From assembly GCA_965603115.1 (NCBI GenBank), contig CBFDBT010000001.1:1-47392 (forward strand): a stretch of DNA of 47,392 nucleotides, written 5' to 3'. Every line of letters begins with the position of its first letter. The first letter of the stretch is position 1. The notes below the pieces were generated by a model that searched no databases, was not told the origin of the DNA, and was given only the letters and a program-made list of their open reading frames with translations. Of the stretch, positions 25,484 to 33,256 are shown piece by piece. This DNA comes from CBFDBT01 sp965603115 (GTDB lineage Bacteria; Pseudomonadota; Alphaproteobacteria; Sphingomonadales; Kordiimonadaceae). The position numbers and the translations under genes are program-made.

Positions 25484-26005
25484 ATGTCCTCATTCGGAGA
25501 AGATGGTAGAAGCATTGATGCTGTAAGCAATGTCTCGGACTATACGAGACAAATAGTAGATTATGATGAACTGGAAAGCATTGCACATTTCAAACACCTC
25601 GTGAAATGGTGGCGGCAAGTTAATGAAGAGACACACCGCCTTCCTTCACGCAAAGACTTTAACCCAGCTGCCTTTCAGGCAATCCTCCCAAATATATCTC
25701 TTTTTGAACCCATCTTTGAAAATGAAGACCTTATAAACTGTAAAGTTCTTTTAATGGGTACTGAACTAACCAAGGTCTATGGTGAGGGTACGGGGGAACT
25801 GCTTACTGATGTCAATAATGATTATGTTGTACAGACAGTTTTAAACTCCATGAGGGAATGTATACGTATTCGTAAGCCCATAGGAATAACATCTGAGGCC
25901 GCCTCTGAAGAACTTCCTTTTATGCGGAGCTTTGCCTTATATTGTCCTTTGTCCACAGACAACAGCCATATTGACAAGATTCTCCTGCATATTGTTTTTG
26001 AATAA
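25484..26005 (+). CDS. PAS-like domain protein (PF07310-type)
   Basis: This 173-residue protein resembles the alphaproteobacterial PAS_5-type family. The core runs from HFKHLVKWWRQVN through LPSRKDFNPAAFQAILPNISLFE and CKVLLMGTELTKVYGEGTG, to YVVQTVLNSM. It has no membrane segment, HTH or kinase part, so it is a stand-alone sensor-like module. Ligand and partner are unknown. The ATG at 25484 lies after the AT-rich gap. A tRNA gene lies downstream on the other strand. Confidence 0.65.
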   Translation: MSSFGEDGRSIDAVSNVSDYTRQIVDYDELESIAHFKHLVKWWRQVNEETHRLPSRKDFNPAAFQAILPNISLFEPIFENEDLINCKVLLMGTELTKVYGEGTGELLTDVNNDYVVQTVLNSMRECIRIRKPIGITSEAASEELPFMRSFALYCPLSTDNSHIDKILLHIVFE

Positions 26006-26066
26006 CCCCTATAGTGATGCACTGTACAGACTTATTATCTCATAAAACCAATCTCTCCACAGGAAA

Positions 26067-26126
26067 TATCTGAACCAGCTCGCTGGCGAGGCAAGCGTGA
26101 CTACGCGCTCGCAGCATAAGCGAGGA
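26067..26126. repeat. Intergenic repeat, copy A
   Basis: This is one of three copies of a dispersed element. The shared 29-bp core (26067-26095) reads TATCTGAACCAGCTCGCTGG then CGAGGCAAG, with 17 of the first 20 bases equal to copy C. A CG-rich tail ending in CGAGGA follows. It lies between the PAS-like gene and the tRNA terminator. Confidence 0.65.
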
Positions 26127-26142
26127 TACTGAAACATAGAGA

Positions 26143-26168
26143 ACAAAAAACCCGCCAAAAGGCGGGTT
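26143..26168 (-). terminator. Rho-independent terminator of tRNA-Arg
   Basis: On the minus strand AACCCGCC pairs with GGCGGGTT around a four-base loop, followed by a T6 tract. It lies just beyond the tRNA 3' end (26178), with eight perfect base pairs. Confidence 0.92.
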
Positions 26169-26177
26169 ATTGTTGAA

Positions 26178-26254
26178 TGGTGCACCGGGGAGGATTCGAA
26201 CCCCCGGCCCCTTGATTCGTAGTCAAGTACTCTATCCAGCTGAGCTACCGGTGC
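26178..26254 (-). tRNA. tRNA-Arg(ACG)
   Basis: The minus strand folds into a 77-base tRNA with encoded CCA. Acceptor GCACCGG pairs with CCGGTGC, the D arm has GCTC...GAGT, and the anticodon stem CTTGA/TCAAG holds loop CTACGAA with anticodon ACG. The T arm has GGTTCGAATCC. Anticodon ACG gives arginine; its A is usually edited to inosine by TadA. A strong terminator follows. Confidence 0.97.
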
Positions 26255-26300
26255 ACTATCATTCAAAGTTTTGCACACCCTACTTGAGTGTGCGGAGCGG

Positions 26301-26329
26301 AAACTAGTCACAATATTAATAAAGTGCAA
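26301..26329 (-). promoter_or_regulatory. Possible promoter of tRNA-Arg
   Basis: On the minus strand TTGCAC (26329-26324) and TAGTTT (26306-26301) are 17 bp apart, about 47 bp upstream of the tRNA 5' end. The -10 match is weak. Confidence 0.35.
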
Positions 26330-26423
26330 GCATCAAATCGCCTTTTTATTGGAATATTTATAATTTATACCTACCTTTGACAATCAGATGGCTGTAGTCT
26401 CAGGTGATATTAGGATGAATTTT

Positions 26424-26921
26424 ATGCGTAAAACACTGAAAGTAATCATATTTTCAATAGCCCTTACTGGCTGTAGTGGCTATGGAGGACTGTGGCCAAA
26501 GCTGAATGACCCCTTGCCTGATGCTAGCGAGAGAAGCCGGATATATGATAGCACACCCATGTTTGACGCCCCTAGCGCGACAATAGAATCCGAAAGCGTC
26601 GCCCTTGCCGATCATAAAAGCCGACAAAATGTCATCATCACAGATATTGAAAAAGCATGGCTGGATTTTGATAATAAAATTAAAACCATTAATAGCGAAG
26701 CTGACCGCGATGATAAACATATTGCCTGGTCAGGCAGTCAACTGGCCCTATCGCGGGTTTCAGACGAAATTAATAAACTGCGGGCTTTGGCAAGCTTGCC
26801 TGTCAGCGAAAAGTCTGTTGAGGCGGATAATCATATAACGGCTTTAGGGGCCAAGCTGAATAGCTATGACCTGCGCCTTGATGCCGCTAAAGAAAACATC
26901 GCAAGCATAAGGCCGGAGTGA
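26424..26921 (+). CDS. Small lipoprotein of unknown function
   Basis: This protein of about 165 residues has a lipoprotein signal: MRKTLKVIIFSIALTGC, lipobox ALTGC. The mature part is hydrophilic and mostly helical, with heptad-like stretches near the C-terminus suggesting coiled coil. I do not recognise a family. I choose the ATG at 26424, with AGGA about eight bases upstream; ATG 26415 and 26388 are also in frame. It is convergent with the histidine kinase gene, 19 bp away. Confidence 0.65.
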   Translation: MRKTLKVIIFSIALTGCSGYGGLWPKLNDPLPDASERSRIYDSTPMFDAPSATIESESVALADHKSRQNVIITDIEKAWLDFDNKIKTINSEADRDDKHIAWSGSQLALSRVSDEINKLRALASLPVSEKSVEADNHITALGAKLNSYDLRLDAAKENIASIRPE

Positions 26922-26940
26922 ATATAGAAATTGTCTTCAA

Positions 26941-28332
26941 TTATTTTTTAGGCAAACAGACCATAAAGACGCTGCCTTGCTCGTCTGACTTTTCCAACAT
27001 AATCACTCCGTTGTGAGCATCCTCCAGCTCTTTACAATTAGCCAAACCAAGCCCCGTGCCGCCACTGCGCGCACCACCGAGAAAAGGCTTGAATAAATTT
27101 GCCAAAGCCTGCTCTGGCAAACCGGGGCCACTGTCTATAAAGCGAATATGCCGCAATCCTTTACGGTCTTTATGCGCCTCAACCCTTAGACTGCCAGTCT
27201 CACCCTGCGCCTGCATGGCATTGCGGGCAAGATTGAGAAAAACCCGAAATATTTGTGACGGGTCTGCAAAAATTGTAAGGGCGGGGTTAACAGCATTATC
27301 AAAGGTAAAGCTGCCACTGTTAATGCCAAGCGACTCAGCCACATCCTCAATCATTTCATAAAGCTTAATGGTCTTTTTGCTCAAAATAACATCGTCTTCG
27401 TGGCTATAGTTGAGGGTGCTGTCACAAAGCTCAACCGCCCTGTTCATTGCACTAACAAGTCGCTTGGTAGACTTTTCAACCGATGGGTCGACCGCAGCAT
27501 TTTCAATAACCTCACAGGCCAGCTGCGCCGTGGTTAAAATGTTGCGCATATCATGATTTACTTTTGACATGGCCTCACCCAAATGTGCCAACCTGTTGCG
27601 GTGCAAGAGGGACAGGCGCAAATCAGTCTGCATGCGTGCAAGCTCGCGCCCCATAATACCAATTTCATCGCGCCTTCTACCCGCCTTGTGGTGGGCATTC
27701 ATGTCCTCTGGGCTACGCCTGAAAGCGATGATGCTATCTTTGATGCGCTGCATGGGCCGCACTATCAGCCACGACAGGCTAAAATATACCAAAGCACCTG
27801 TCATCAATGACACGAAAAGAGAAAGCAGTAACATATTGCTGGAATAGCTATTTAGCGCTTCATAAAGCGCCTTTTCATCCAAGGTGATTTCAACCCACTT
27901 GTTAGCGTCTACAACTGGCATGCCGACCACGCGAATCACCCGGTTTCCATCATACCTTAAAGTCTCAAAAGCATCGCGAATAAGCGTAGCGAGCGAAGGG
28001 TCGCGCATATCATATTCACCATCAGCCGTTTCAGGCATAAGGTCCAGCCCCAAAACCAGCGAGCGATCCGATCGGCGCATAACAACAGCAATAACACCTG
28101 CTGTCTCCAGTAAATTCTGCTCCAGCTCTGCCGATATCCTGTTTCCCGGAGCCGCCTCTAACGCAAAGGCCGCTAATTCCGCCGCTCCCAGCTTTTCACC
28201 AAGGTAATTTTGACGAAAAGACGCTAAGCTTGGAACATAGACCAGCGCCTGCACAACAAGCACAAAAAGCGCCGTCAGCAAAAGCAATTGGGTAGACAGT
28301 CCTCCCCGTATAGAATGGTGTCGGTCAGGCAT
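26941..28332 (-). CDS. Orphan membrane sensor histidine kinase
   Basis: This 463-residue kinase has a membrane helix near residues 12-33, a periplasmic sensor domain (about 35-170), a second helix (about 172-195), a HAMP-like segment (RPMQRIKDSIIAF) and a kinase core. The H-box is SKVNHDMRNILTTAQL, with the phosphorylated His in NHDMRN. N-box (NLARNAMQAQ), G1 (IDSGPGLP) and G2 (GGTGLGLANCKELE) are intact. No response regulator lies next to it, so it is an orphan in this window. The downstream gene on the same strand is the lipoprotein's convergent neighbour; the TVP38-like gene is 21 bp upstream on the same strand, so the two may be co-transcribed. Confidence 0.88.
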   Translation of the reverse strand: MPDRHHSIRGGLSTQLLLLTALFVLVVQALVYVPSLASFRQNYLGEKLGAAELAAFALEAAPGNRISAELEQNLLETAGVIAVVMRRSDRSLVLGLDLMPETADGEYDMRDPSLATLIRDAFETLRYDGNRVIRVVGMPVVDANKWVEITLDEKALYEALNSYSSNMLLLSLFVSLMTGALVYFSLSWLIVRPMQRIKDSIIAFRRSPEDMNAHHKAGRRRDEIGIMGRELARMQTDLRLSLLHRNRLAHLGEAMSKVNHDMRNILTTAQLACEVIENAAVDPSVEKSTKRLVSAMNRAVELCDSTLNYSHEDDVILSKKTIKLYEMIEDVAESLGINSGSFTFDNAVNPALTIFADPSQIFRVFLNLARNAMQAQGETGSLRVEAHKDRKGLRHIRFIDSGPGLPEQALANLFKPFLGGARSGGTGLGLANCKELEDAHNGVIMLEKSDEQGSVFMVCLPKK

Positions 28333-28353
28333 ATAATCTGCTATAAATTTATT

Positions 28354-29103
28354 CTAAATACTCGAGTCATGCATCTTCTGCTCTTTACTAGAGCGTAGCA
28401 AGCTTAAGATGAGCGGAAGTACGGCCAATATTACTAATCCATTTAATGGCAAGAGTATTGCGCTGTCAGATAACAGCTTTTCCATCGTTAACAAATGTCC
28501 ACGCTCTAATAGGCTTGCAGACCCTGCGCCAATGCTCGCATAAACATAACAGGCAGGTGCGATTCCAAAAAATGTTGTGAGCACGTTAACTCTGCGGCTC
28601 ACTCCAAGCAGAGAAGGAACAAGATTTACCACCCAAAATGGAAAAATTGGCGCGACTCGCAAAATTACCATGTAGAAAAACCCATGATCATTAAAGCCGT
28701 TTTTAATTTCATTGGCAAAAGGCTGTAAGCGCACATCGACATCTTTTCCGAGTGCGCGGTTCAAAATTTCATAAATAAGAAGAGCGCCAAATGTTCCGGC
28801 AACCGTTGCGAGCGTTCCGCCAAATAATGGCCCAAACAAAAACCCGCCAAATATTGTAATAATGAAAGCGCCAGGAGCTGAAATGCACACAAAAGCCATA
28901 TAGAACAAGGCATACAGCAGGGGTGCCAAAACCCAATGCTCTGCAATGAATAGGTTTATTTCATCGCCCTTTGCCTGCATATCTTTTAAATCGAAGAGCT
29001 GATATCCATCTAAAGCTACAAATAAAACAAGAGAAAGCAGAACCAGTATCAGTGGCACATACCTTTTTGTCGCTAAATTATAGACCCCTACAATTAAATT
29101 CAT
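28354..29103 (-). CDS. TVP38/TMEM64 (DedA superfamily) membrane protein
   Basis: This 249-residue inner-membrane protein has the VTT/SNARE-associated domain: APGAFIITIFGGFLFGPLFGG, GTFGALLIYEI, and the ILRVAPIFPFWVVNLVPSLLGV re-entrant segment with the conserved Arg and Pro. Such proteins are linked to lipid scrambling or transport. The TM pattern (about six helices) fits. It precedes the histidine kinase gene by 21 bp on the same strand. Upstream 29104-29284 holds the divergent rpmH promoter. Confidence 0.88.
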   Translation of the reverse strand: MNLIVGVYNLATKRYVPLILVLLSLVLFVALDGYQLFDLKDMQAKGDEINLFIAEHWVLAPLLYALFYMAFVCISAPGAFIITIFGGFLFGPLFGGTLATVAGTFGALLIYEILNRALGKDVDVRLQPFANEIKNGFNDHGFFYMVILRVAPIFPFWVVNLVPSLLGVSRRVNVLTTFFGIAPACYVYASIGAGSASLLERGHLLTMEKLLSDSAILLPLNGLVILAVLPLILSLLRSSKEQKMHDSSI

Positions 29104-29193
29104 CGCTACCCCGTATTTTTATTCTCGACCCTATTATTGAACCGATTCTTAAGCGAAGAGTCAAATAATAGTACATTTTCATGCAGTGAGTTA

Positions 29194-29222
29194 TTGACTT
29201 ACGTCTCGTGAGCCGTTAAACC
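29194..29222 (+). promoter_or_regulatory. Likely promoter of rpmH
   Basis: TTGACT (29194-29199) is a near-consensus -35 box; TAAACC (29217-29222) follows after 17 bp. The GTG start of rpmH is at 29285, giving a leader of about 55 nt. Confidence 0.45.
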
Positions 29223-29284
29223 CACCGCAAATTGACATGCCTGACCACAGGGGTTAGGCGCCACTCACTATTGGAGTTCGCCAA

Positions 29285-29419
29285 GTGAAACGTACATTTC
29301 AGCCCAGCGTTCTGGTGCGCAAGCGCCGGCATGGTTTTAGAGCCCGCAAAGCAACAGCTGCTGGTCGCAAGATTCTTGCAGCCCGTCGTGCTCGCGGTCG
29401 CAAAAACCTATCCGCTTAA
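29285..29419 (+). CDS. rpmH: Ribosomal protein L34
   Basis: This 44-residue, very basic ribosomal protein was read directly from the sequence; it is too short for routine ORF cut-offs. It begins MKRTFQPS, continues KRRHGFRARKATAAGRKIL and ends KNLSA, which is diagnostic for L34. The start is GTG at 29285. It begins the conserved rpmH-rnpA-yidD-yidC block, often near the replication origin region in other bacteria, though no DnaA boxes were noticed here. Confidence 0.97.
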   Translation: MKRTFQPSVLVRKRRHGFRARKATAAGRKILAARRARGRKNLSA

Positions 29420-29461
29420 AGATACGTCAGGGGAAACCCTTGCTGTCTGTTAACGATATTT

Positions 29462-29492
29462 AAAGCCGACCGGGTAATTCACGGTCGGCTTT
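29462..29492 (+). terminator. Strong hairpin between rpmH and rnpA
   Basis: AAAGCCGACCG (29462-29472) pairs with CGGTCGGCTTT (29482-29492), 11 perfect pairs with a nine-base loop. The T run is short, so it may attenuate or protect the rpmH transcript rather than end it fully, which would set L34 much above RnpA. Confidence 0.7.
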
Positions 29493-29545
29493 CACTGTTT
29501 ATTATAATACTGCCATGAGCAGAAGGGCCCACACGAGAGGCAACC

Positions 29546-29932
29546 GTGAGCAATCTAGAGCGCATAAAAACTCGCAAAGAGTATCTCGCTATCGCAGCCA
29601 GTGGCAGGCGGTGGGTTACTCCCGCTTTTGTTATGCAAACCAAGGAAGCTGATGATAAAGACAAGCCCCCCCATGTTGGTTTTACTGTCACTAAAAAAGT
29701 TGGAAATGCCGTCATTCGCAATCGCGTACGACGTAGATTGAAAGAAGCGGCTCGAGAAATCATTCCTCTCAAAGCAAGCAGAGGGCGAGAATATGTTCTT
29801 ATAGGAAGGCATGCTTGTCTAGATATTGCTTATGAGCGAATCAAAAGCGACTTAAAGTGGGCGCTAAAGAAATTAGACGCTAAAGCAGACATGAAATCAG
29901 TTACTTCTGGTACACGTGGTGAAAATAACTGA
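29546..29932 (+). CDS. rnpA: Ribonuclease P protein component
   Basis: This 128-residue basic protein is the RNase P protein subunit that matures tRNA 5' ends together with the rnpB RNA. The GFTVTKKVGNAVIRNRVRRRLKEAAR motif (KVGNAVxRNRVRRRLKE, the RNR box) is diagnostic. The start is GTG at 29546. The stop overlaps the start of yidD by one base (TGATG), so the two are coupled. Confidence 0.96.
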   Translation: MSNLERIKTRKEYLAIAASGRRWVTPAFVMQTKEADDKDKPPHVGFTVTKKVGNAVIRNRVRRRLKEAAREIIPLKASRGREYVLIGRHACLDIAYERIKSDLKWALKKLDAKADMKSVTSGTRGENN

Positions 29933-30252
29933 TGAAAAGTCCTCTGCAATGGGTTTTTATGGGAATTGTGCGCTTGTATCAGCTTGTCGTCTCCCCCATA
30001 TTAGGGCCTCGTTGTAGATTTCAGCCAACCTGTAGTAGCTATGCGATGGACGCCATAAAACTTCATGGTGGACTTAAGGGCGGATGGCTGGCAATAAAGC
30101 GTATTATAAGATGTCATCCATGGGGTGGTCATGGATTTGATCCCGTGCCTGGAATGAAAACAAAAAGTGATGAACGAGAAGACTTAAAACGTAAAGGCCA
30201 TCCAACAGGTGACGTTGATGATGGTAAAAAGGATACATCGACAGATGGGTGA
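29932..30252 (+). CDS. yidD: Membrane protein insertion efficiency factor YidD
   Basis: This 106-residue protein has the YidD family core: LVRLYQLVVSPILGPRCRFQPTCSSYAMDAI (here beginning IVRLYQLVVSP), IKRIIRCHPWGGHGFDPVP. It is membrane-associated by an amphipathic helix and supports YidC-dependent insertion. The hydrophilic tail after the VP core is longer than in many members. The stop overlaps the yidC start by eight bases. Confidence 0.95.
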   Translation: MKSPLQWVFMGIVRLYQLVVSPILGPRCRFQPTCSSYAMDAIKLHGGLKGGWLAIKRIIRCHPWGGHGFDPVPGMKTKSDEREDLKRKGHPTGDVDDGKKDTSTDG

Positions 30253-31978
30253 ACAGAAAAATTTATTTATGGCCCTAGGCATATCGCTTGTGGTTATGTT
30301 TTTATTTGATACTTTTTACATGAAGCCAAAGCTGGAAGAACAGCAACGGCAATATGAAGAGCTTATGGCAACGCAGGAAAGCGAAGCCCCAACACTCGCA
30401 GCGGACACTGTGCCCCAAGCCGTGGCCGAAGCAGAACAGGTTGTTGCTCTCACTGTTGACAATGCATTGGATCAATCACCCCGCATAGCCATTGAAACAC
30501 CTGAACTTTTCGGGTCTATCTCGCTTAAGGGTCTGCGTTTTGATGACCTTTCTCTCATTAAACACTTTGATACTATGGACAAAGACACCCGCACCAATAT
30601 CCGCCTGTTTGAACCAACTGGTACCGAACAAGCTTATTACGCTCAGTTTGGTTGGGCTGGCGTTGGCAAGGGAGAAGGTTTTGTTCCCACCTATTCAAGC
30701 ATATGGAGCGCTGATAGAGACGCACTCACACCATCAACTCCAGTGACATTTAGCTGGAATAATGGTCAGGGCTTTACCTTCCAAACCAAGATTGCTGTAG
30801 ATGAAGAATTTATGTTCACCATCACCCAGAGCGTGATCAACGCATCAAACAATGATGTAATTCTTGCCCCATACGGTTATGTGAACCGCAAAAGCATACC
30901 AAATGTACAAGCTCTTTATATTCTGCACGAAGGGCCAATTGGAGTGTTTGATGGCATTTTGGAAGAACAAACATATGCAGATATTGAAGATGATGGAACC
31001 TTTAGCACATCCTCTACAGGGGGCTGGTTAGGCATTACTGACAAATACTGGATGGCCATTATGGTGCCTGAGCAAACGAGCCAAATTCAAAAGGCGACCT
31101 TTAGCCGCAAAACAAGTGCTGGCATTAGCCACAAGGTTGATTATATCGAAGACGGTAGCACAGTTGCCGCTGGGTCAACGGTGAGCAATGTCACAAGGCT
31201 TTATGCCGGTGCTAAAATTGTGGGGTCTATTGATGCCTATGAGGATCAATATAACATTCCTCTTTTCAACCGCACCGTAGACTGGGGTATGTTCCACTTC
31301 ATTACCCGCCCTATGTTTAAAACCCTTGAATGGCTATTCAATATGGTTGGCAACTTTGGTGTGGCGATCCTTCTTCTTACTGTCCTTGTAAAGCTCTTAC
31401 TTTTCCCGATTGCTAATAAGGGATACCGCTCTATGAGTCGGATGAAAAAAGTTGGACCACGCATTAAAGAATTACAAAAGACCCATTCCGATGACAAAGT
31501 TAAGCTTCAGCAAGAAATGATGGCGCTCTATAAAGCCGAAAAGATCAACCCGCTTTCTGGTTGCCTGCCTATGCTGGTTCAAATTCCTATCTTCTTCTCA
31601 CTCTATAAGGTGCTCTATGTCACCATTGACATGCGTCATCAGCCATTCTTTGGCTGGATAACAGATCTGTCAGCTCCTGACCCAATGACTCCGCTCAATC
31701 TATTTGGCCTCATACCTTGGGACCCCCCAAGCATGATCGCTATCGGTATTTGGCCTATCTTAATGGGCGTGACCATGTGGCTTCAGCAAAAACTGAATCC
31801 GTCTGCTGGCATGGATCCGACTCAGGCTAAAGTTATGAGCATGTTGCCTATTATCTTTACATTCATTCTGGCGCAATTCTCGGCTGGTCTGGTTATATAC
31901 TGGACATGGAATTCAGCCCTCTCAATTGCCCAGCAATGGGTTATCATGCGCCGTGAAGGTGTGAGTGTGAATGATTAA
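30245..31978 (+). CDS. yidC: Membrane protein insertase YidC
   Basis: This protein of about 577 residues inserts and folds inner-membrane proteins. It begins MGEQKNLFMALGISLVVMFLFD (an N-terminal anchor), has a large periplasmic P1 domain (about 55-350), and the conserved insertase core (from about 365) with FNMVGNFGVAILLLTVLVKLLLFPIA, the MKKVGPRIKELQ coiled cytoplasmic loop and the INPLSGCLPMLVQIPIFFSLYKVL hairpin. The ATG at 30245 fits the family start; an upstream in-frame start at 30209 does not. Confidence 0.96.
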   Translation: MGEQKNLFMALGISLVVMFLFDTFYMKPKLEEQQRQYEELMATQESEAPTLAADTVPQAVAEAEQVVALTVDNALDQSPRIAIETPELFGSISLKGLRFDDLSLIKHFDTMDKDTRTNIRLFEPTGTEQAYYAQFGWAGVGKGEGFVPTYSSIWSADRDALTPSTPVTFSWNNGQGFTFQTKIAVDEEFMFTITQSVINASNNDVILAPYGYVNRKSIPNVQALYILHEGPIGVFDGILEEQTYADIEDDGTFSTSSTGGWLGITDKYWMAIMVPEQTSQIQKATFSRKTSAGISHKVDYIEDGSTVAAGSTVSNVTRLYAGAKIVGSIDAYEDQYNIPLFNRTVDWGMFHFITRPMFKTLEWLFNMVGNFGVAILLLTVLVKLLLFPIANKGYRSMSRMKKVGPRIKELQKTHSDDKVKLQQEMMALYKAEKINPLSGCLPMLVQIPIFFSLYKVLYVTIDMRHQPFFGWITDLSAPDPMTPLNLFGLIPWDPPSMIAIGIWPILMGVTMWLQQKLNPSAGMDPTQAKVMSMLPIIFTFILAQFSAGLVIYWTWNSALSIAQQWVIMRREGVSVND

Positions 31979-32019
31979 CATTTTTTGTTTAGCCTCAGTC
32001 GCCGGCGCTCACGCTTAAG

Positions 32020-32085
32020 GCTTTCACGCTCACGCGTGGCGGCCCTTGGCCTTGCCTCGCCAGCAAGCTGTCTCGGATGTTTAGC
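32020..32085. repeat. Intergenic repeat, copy B (reverse orientation)
   Basis: On the minus strand the core at 32079-32051 reads CATCCGAGACAGCTTGCTGG then CGAGGCAAG, matching 17 of the first 20 bases of copy C and the whole nine-base end of copy A. GC-rich sequence with inverted repeats (GCTCAC/GTGAGC near 32093) flanks it. It occupies the yidC-engB gap. The outer limits are approximate. Confidence 0.65.
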
Positions 32086-32127
32086 TCACGACCAGTGAGC
32101 GTACCGACTAAGTAGGAGGCCGAGCTT

Positions 32128-32793
32128 ATGCAAGGGAATAAAATGAATACTCTTGAGCACCAAAAAAAGATGCTCCATCTGGGGCGTACCATGTTTGGCG
32201 GGCCTATTGATTTTGTTATGGGCGCCGTCAACCTTGAAACCTTGCCGCCAATGGACAGGCCCGAGGTGACTTTTGCTGGTCGCTCAAATGTTGGAAAATC
32301 CAGCCTTATTAATGCACTCACCAAAAAGAAAAATCTAGCACGCACATCCAATACACCCGGTCGCACACAAGAGCTTAACTATTTCAAGCTTGGTGATTCA
32401 TGCAAATTACCTATGTATATTGTCGACCTGCCGGGCTATGGCTATGCCAAGGCTTCCAAGGAACGCGTGAGAAAATGGACTCACCTTGTTAAAACCTACC
32501 TTACTGGTCGCTCTAGCTTGCGCAGAATTTTTTTGCTCATTGATGGTCGCCACGGCATTAAACCCAACGACAAAGAAATCATGAAAATGCTCGATGTTGC
32601 GGCGGTTAATTACCAAATAGTACTAACAAAAATTGACAAACTCAAAGTCGCAGATCGCGACGTAATGATAGAAAAAACAAAAGCTGATATGGTACCATTC
32701 ATTGCTTGTCACCCCGAGGTTATCACCACGAGTAGTGAAAAAGGTTGGGGCATAGACGAAGTTCGGGCCGCCATTGCTGAAATGGCAATATAA
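32128..32793 (+). CDS. engB: Ribosome biogenesis GTPase EngB/YsxC
   Basis: This 221-residue GTPase acts in large-subunit assembly. G1 is AGRSNVGKSSLIN, G2 is the TSNTPGRTQ segment, G3 is VDLPGYGYAKA, G4 is LTKIDKLK and G5 is the TSSEKGWG stretch. AGGAGG lies eight bases before the ATG at 32128; an in-frame ATG at 32143 is an alternative. It follows yidC after an intergenic repeat copy. Confidence 0.95.
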   Translation: MQGNKMNTLEHQKKMLHLGRTMFGGPIDFVMGAVNLETLPPMDRPEVTFAGRSNVGKSSLINALTKKKNLARTSNTPGRTQELNYFKLGDSCKLPMYIVDLPGYGYAKASKERVRKWTHLVKTYLTGRSSLRRIFLLIDGRHGIKPNDKEIMKMLDVAAVNYQIVLTKIDKLKVADRDVMIEKTKADMVPFIACHPEVITTSSEKGWGIDEVRAAIAEMAI

Positions 32794-33013
32794 GATGTAG
32801 AGCCTTAGGCTTAAACATGACCACCAGAAACTAGATTCGTTTAATATAAACACAATTGAAATAAATTTTCATTTGTTTACCAGATATTAATAAAACCCAA
32901 CCTATAGTATAGGTCTGATGCAGCAAATTAGCTCCCTTGATCTGACTGTATCTTGCGGAACCGCCCTTCTCCCCCGAATGCGGTTCCGCTTTTCGTTTAA
33001 GCCCCAATTCATA
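32794..33013. other. Intergenic region with palindrome and terminator, possible small RNA
   Basis: This 220-bp gap lies between engB and a convergent small gene. It holds the perfect palindrome CCTATAGTATAGG (32901-32913) and, 42 bp later, a strong terminator hairpin. The hairpin is 160 bp from engB, so a short independent transcript from about 32910 to 32993 is possible. No clear -35/-10 pair was found. Confidence 0.35.
32955..32993 (+). terminator. Rho-independent terminator with C-rich loop
   Basis: GCGGAACCGC (32955-32964) pairs perfectly with GCGGTTCCGC (32980-32989), followed by TTTT. The 15-base loop CCTTCTCCCCCGAAT is C-rich. Confidence 0.8.
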
Positions 33014-33241
33014 TTAATACCGCGATGAGAAGCGCCCCTTAAAGGGTTCCCCTGTCACCAGCTCCACCATATGCGCTGCCATCACCACCATAATTATCAA
33101 ACAAACAAGAAGAAGAAGAATCGGTGAAATCAAAGAAGCCTTTCCTGGCTCATAAGGTTTCTTGTCCTGCCACCATGCCCACAGAGCTATGACAAAACAA
33201 ACAGCCATAATGCTGAGCGTAGGAAACATACCTAATGGCAT
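33014..33241 (-). CDS. Small two-helix membrane protein, unknown
   Basis: This 75-residue protein has two hydrophobic helices (about 5-24 and 38-62) joined by a charged loop with WWQDKKPYEPGKAS, and ends TGEPFKGRFSSRY. I recognise similar small proteins in alphaproteobacteria but no function. It lies 15 bp downstream of the S8 protease gene on the same strand and may be co-transcribed with it. Confidence 0.6.
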   Translation of the reverse strand: MPLGMFPTLSIMAVCFVIALWAWWQDKKPYEPGKASLISPILLLLVCLIIMVVMAAHMVELVTGEPFKGRFSSRY

Positions 33242-33256
33242 CGTAAACTGTCTTTC

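Noticed and set aside
26009..26329. A 106-codon ORF on the minus strand across the tRNA-Arg region
   Set aside because: It runs through the tRNA, its terminator and repeat copy A, so it is a chance reading of structural RNA.
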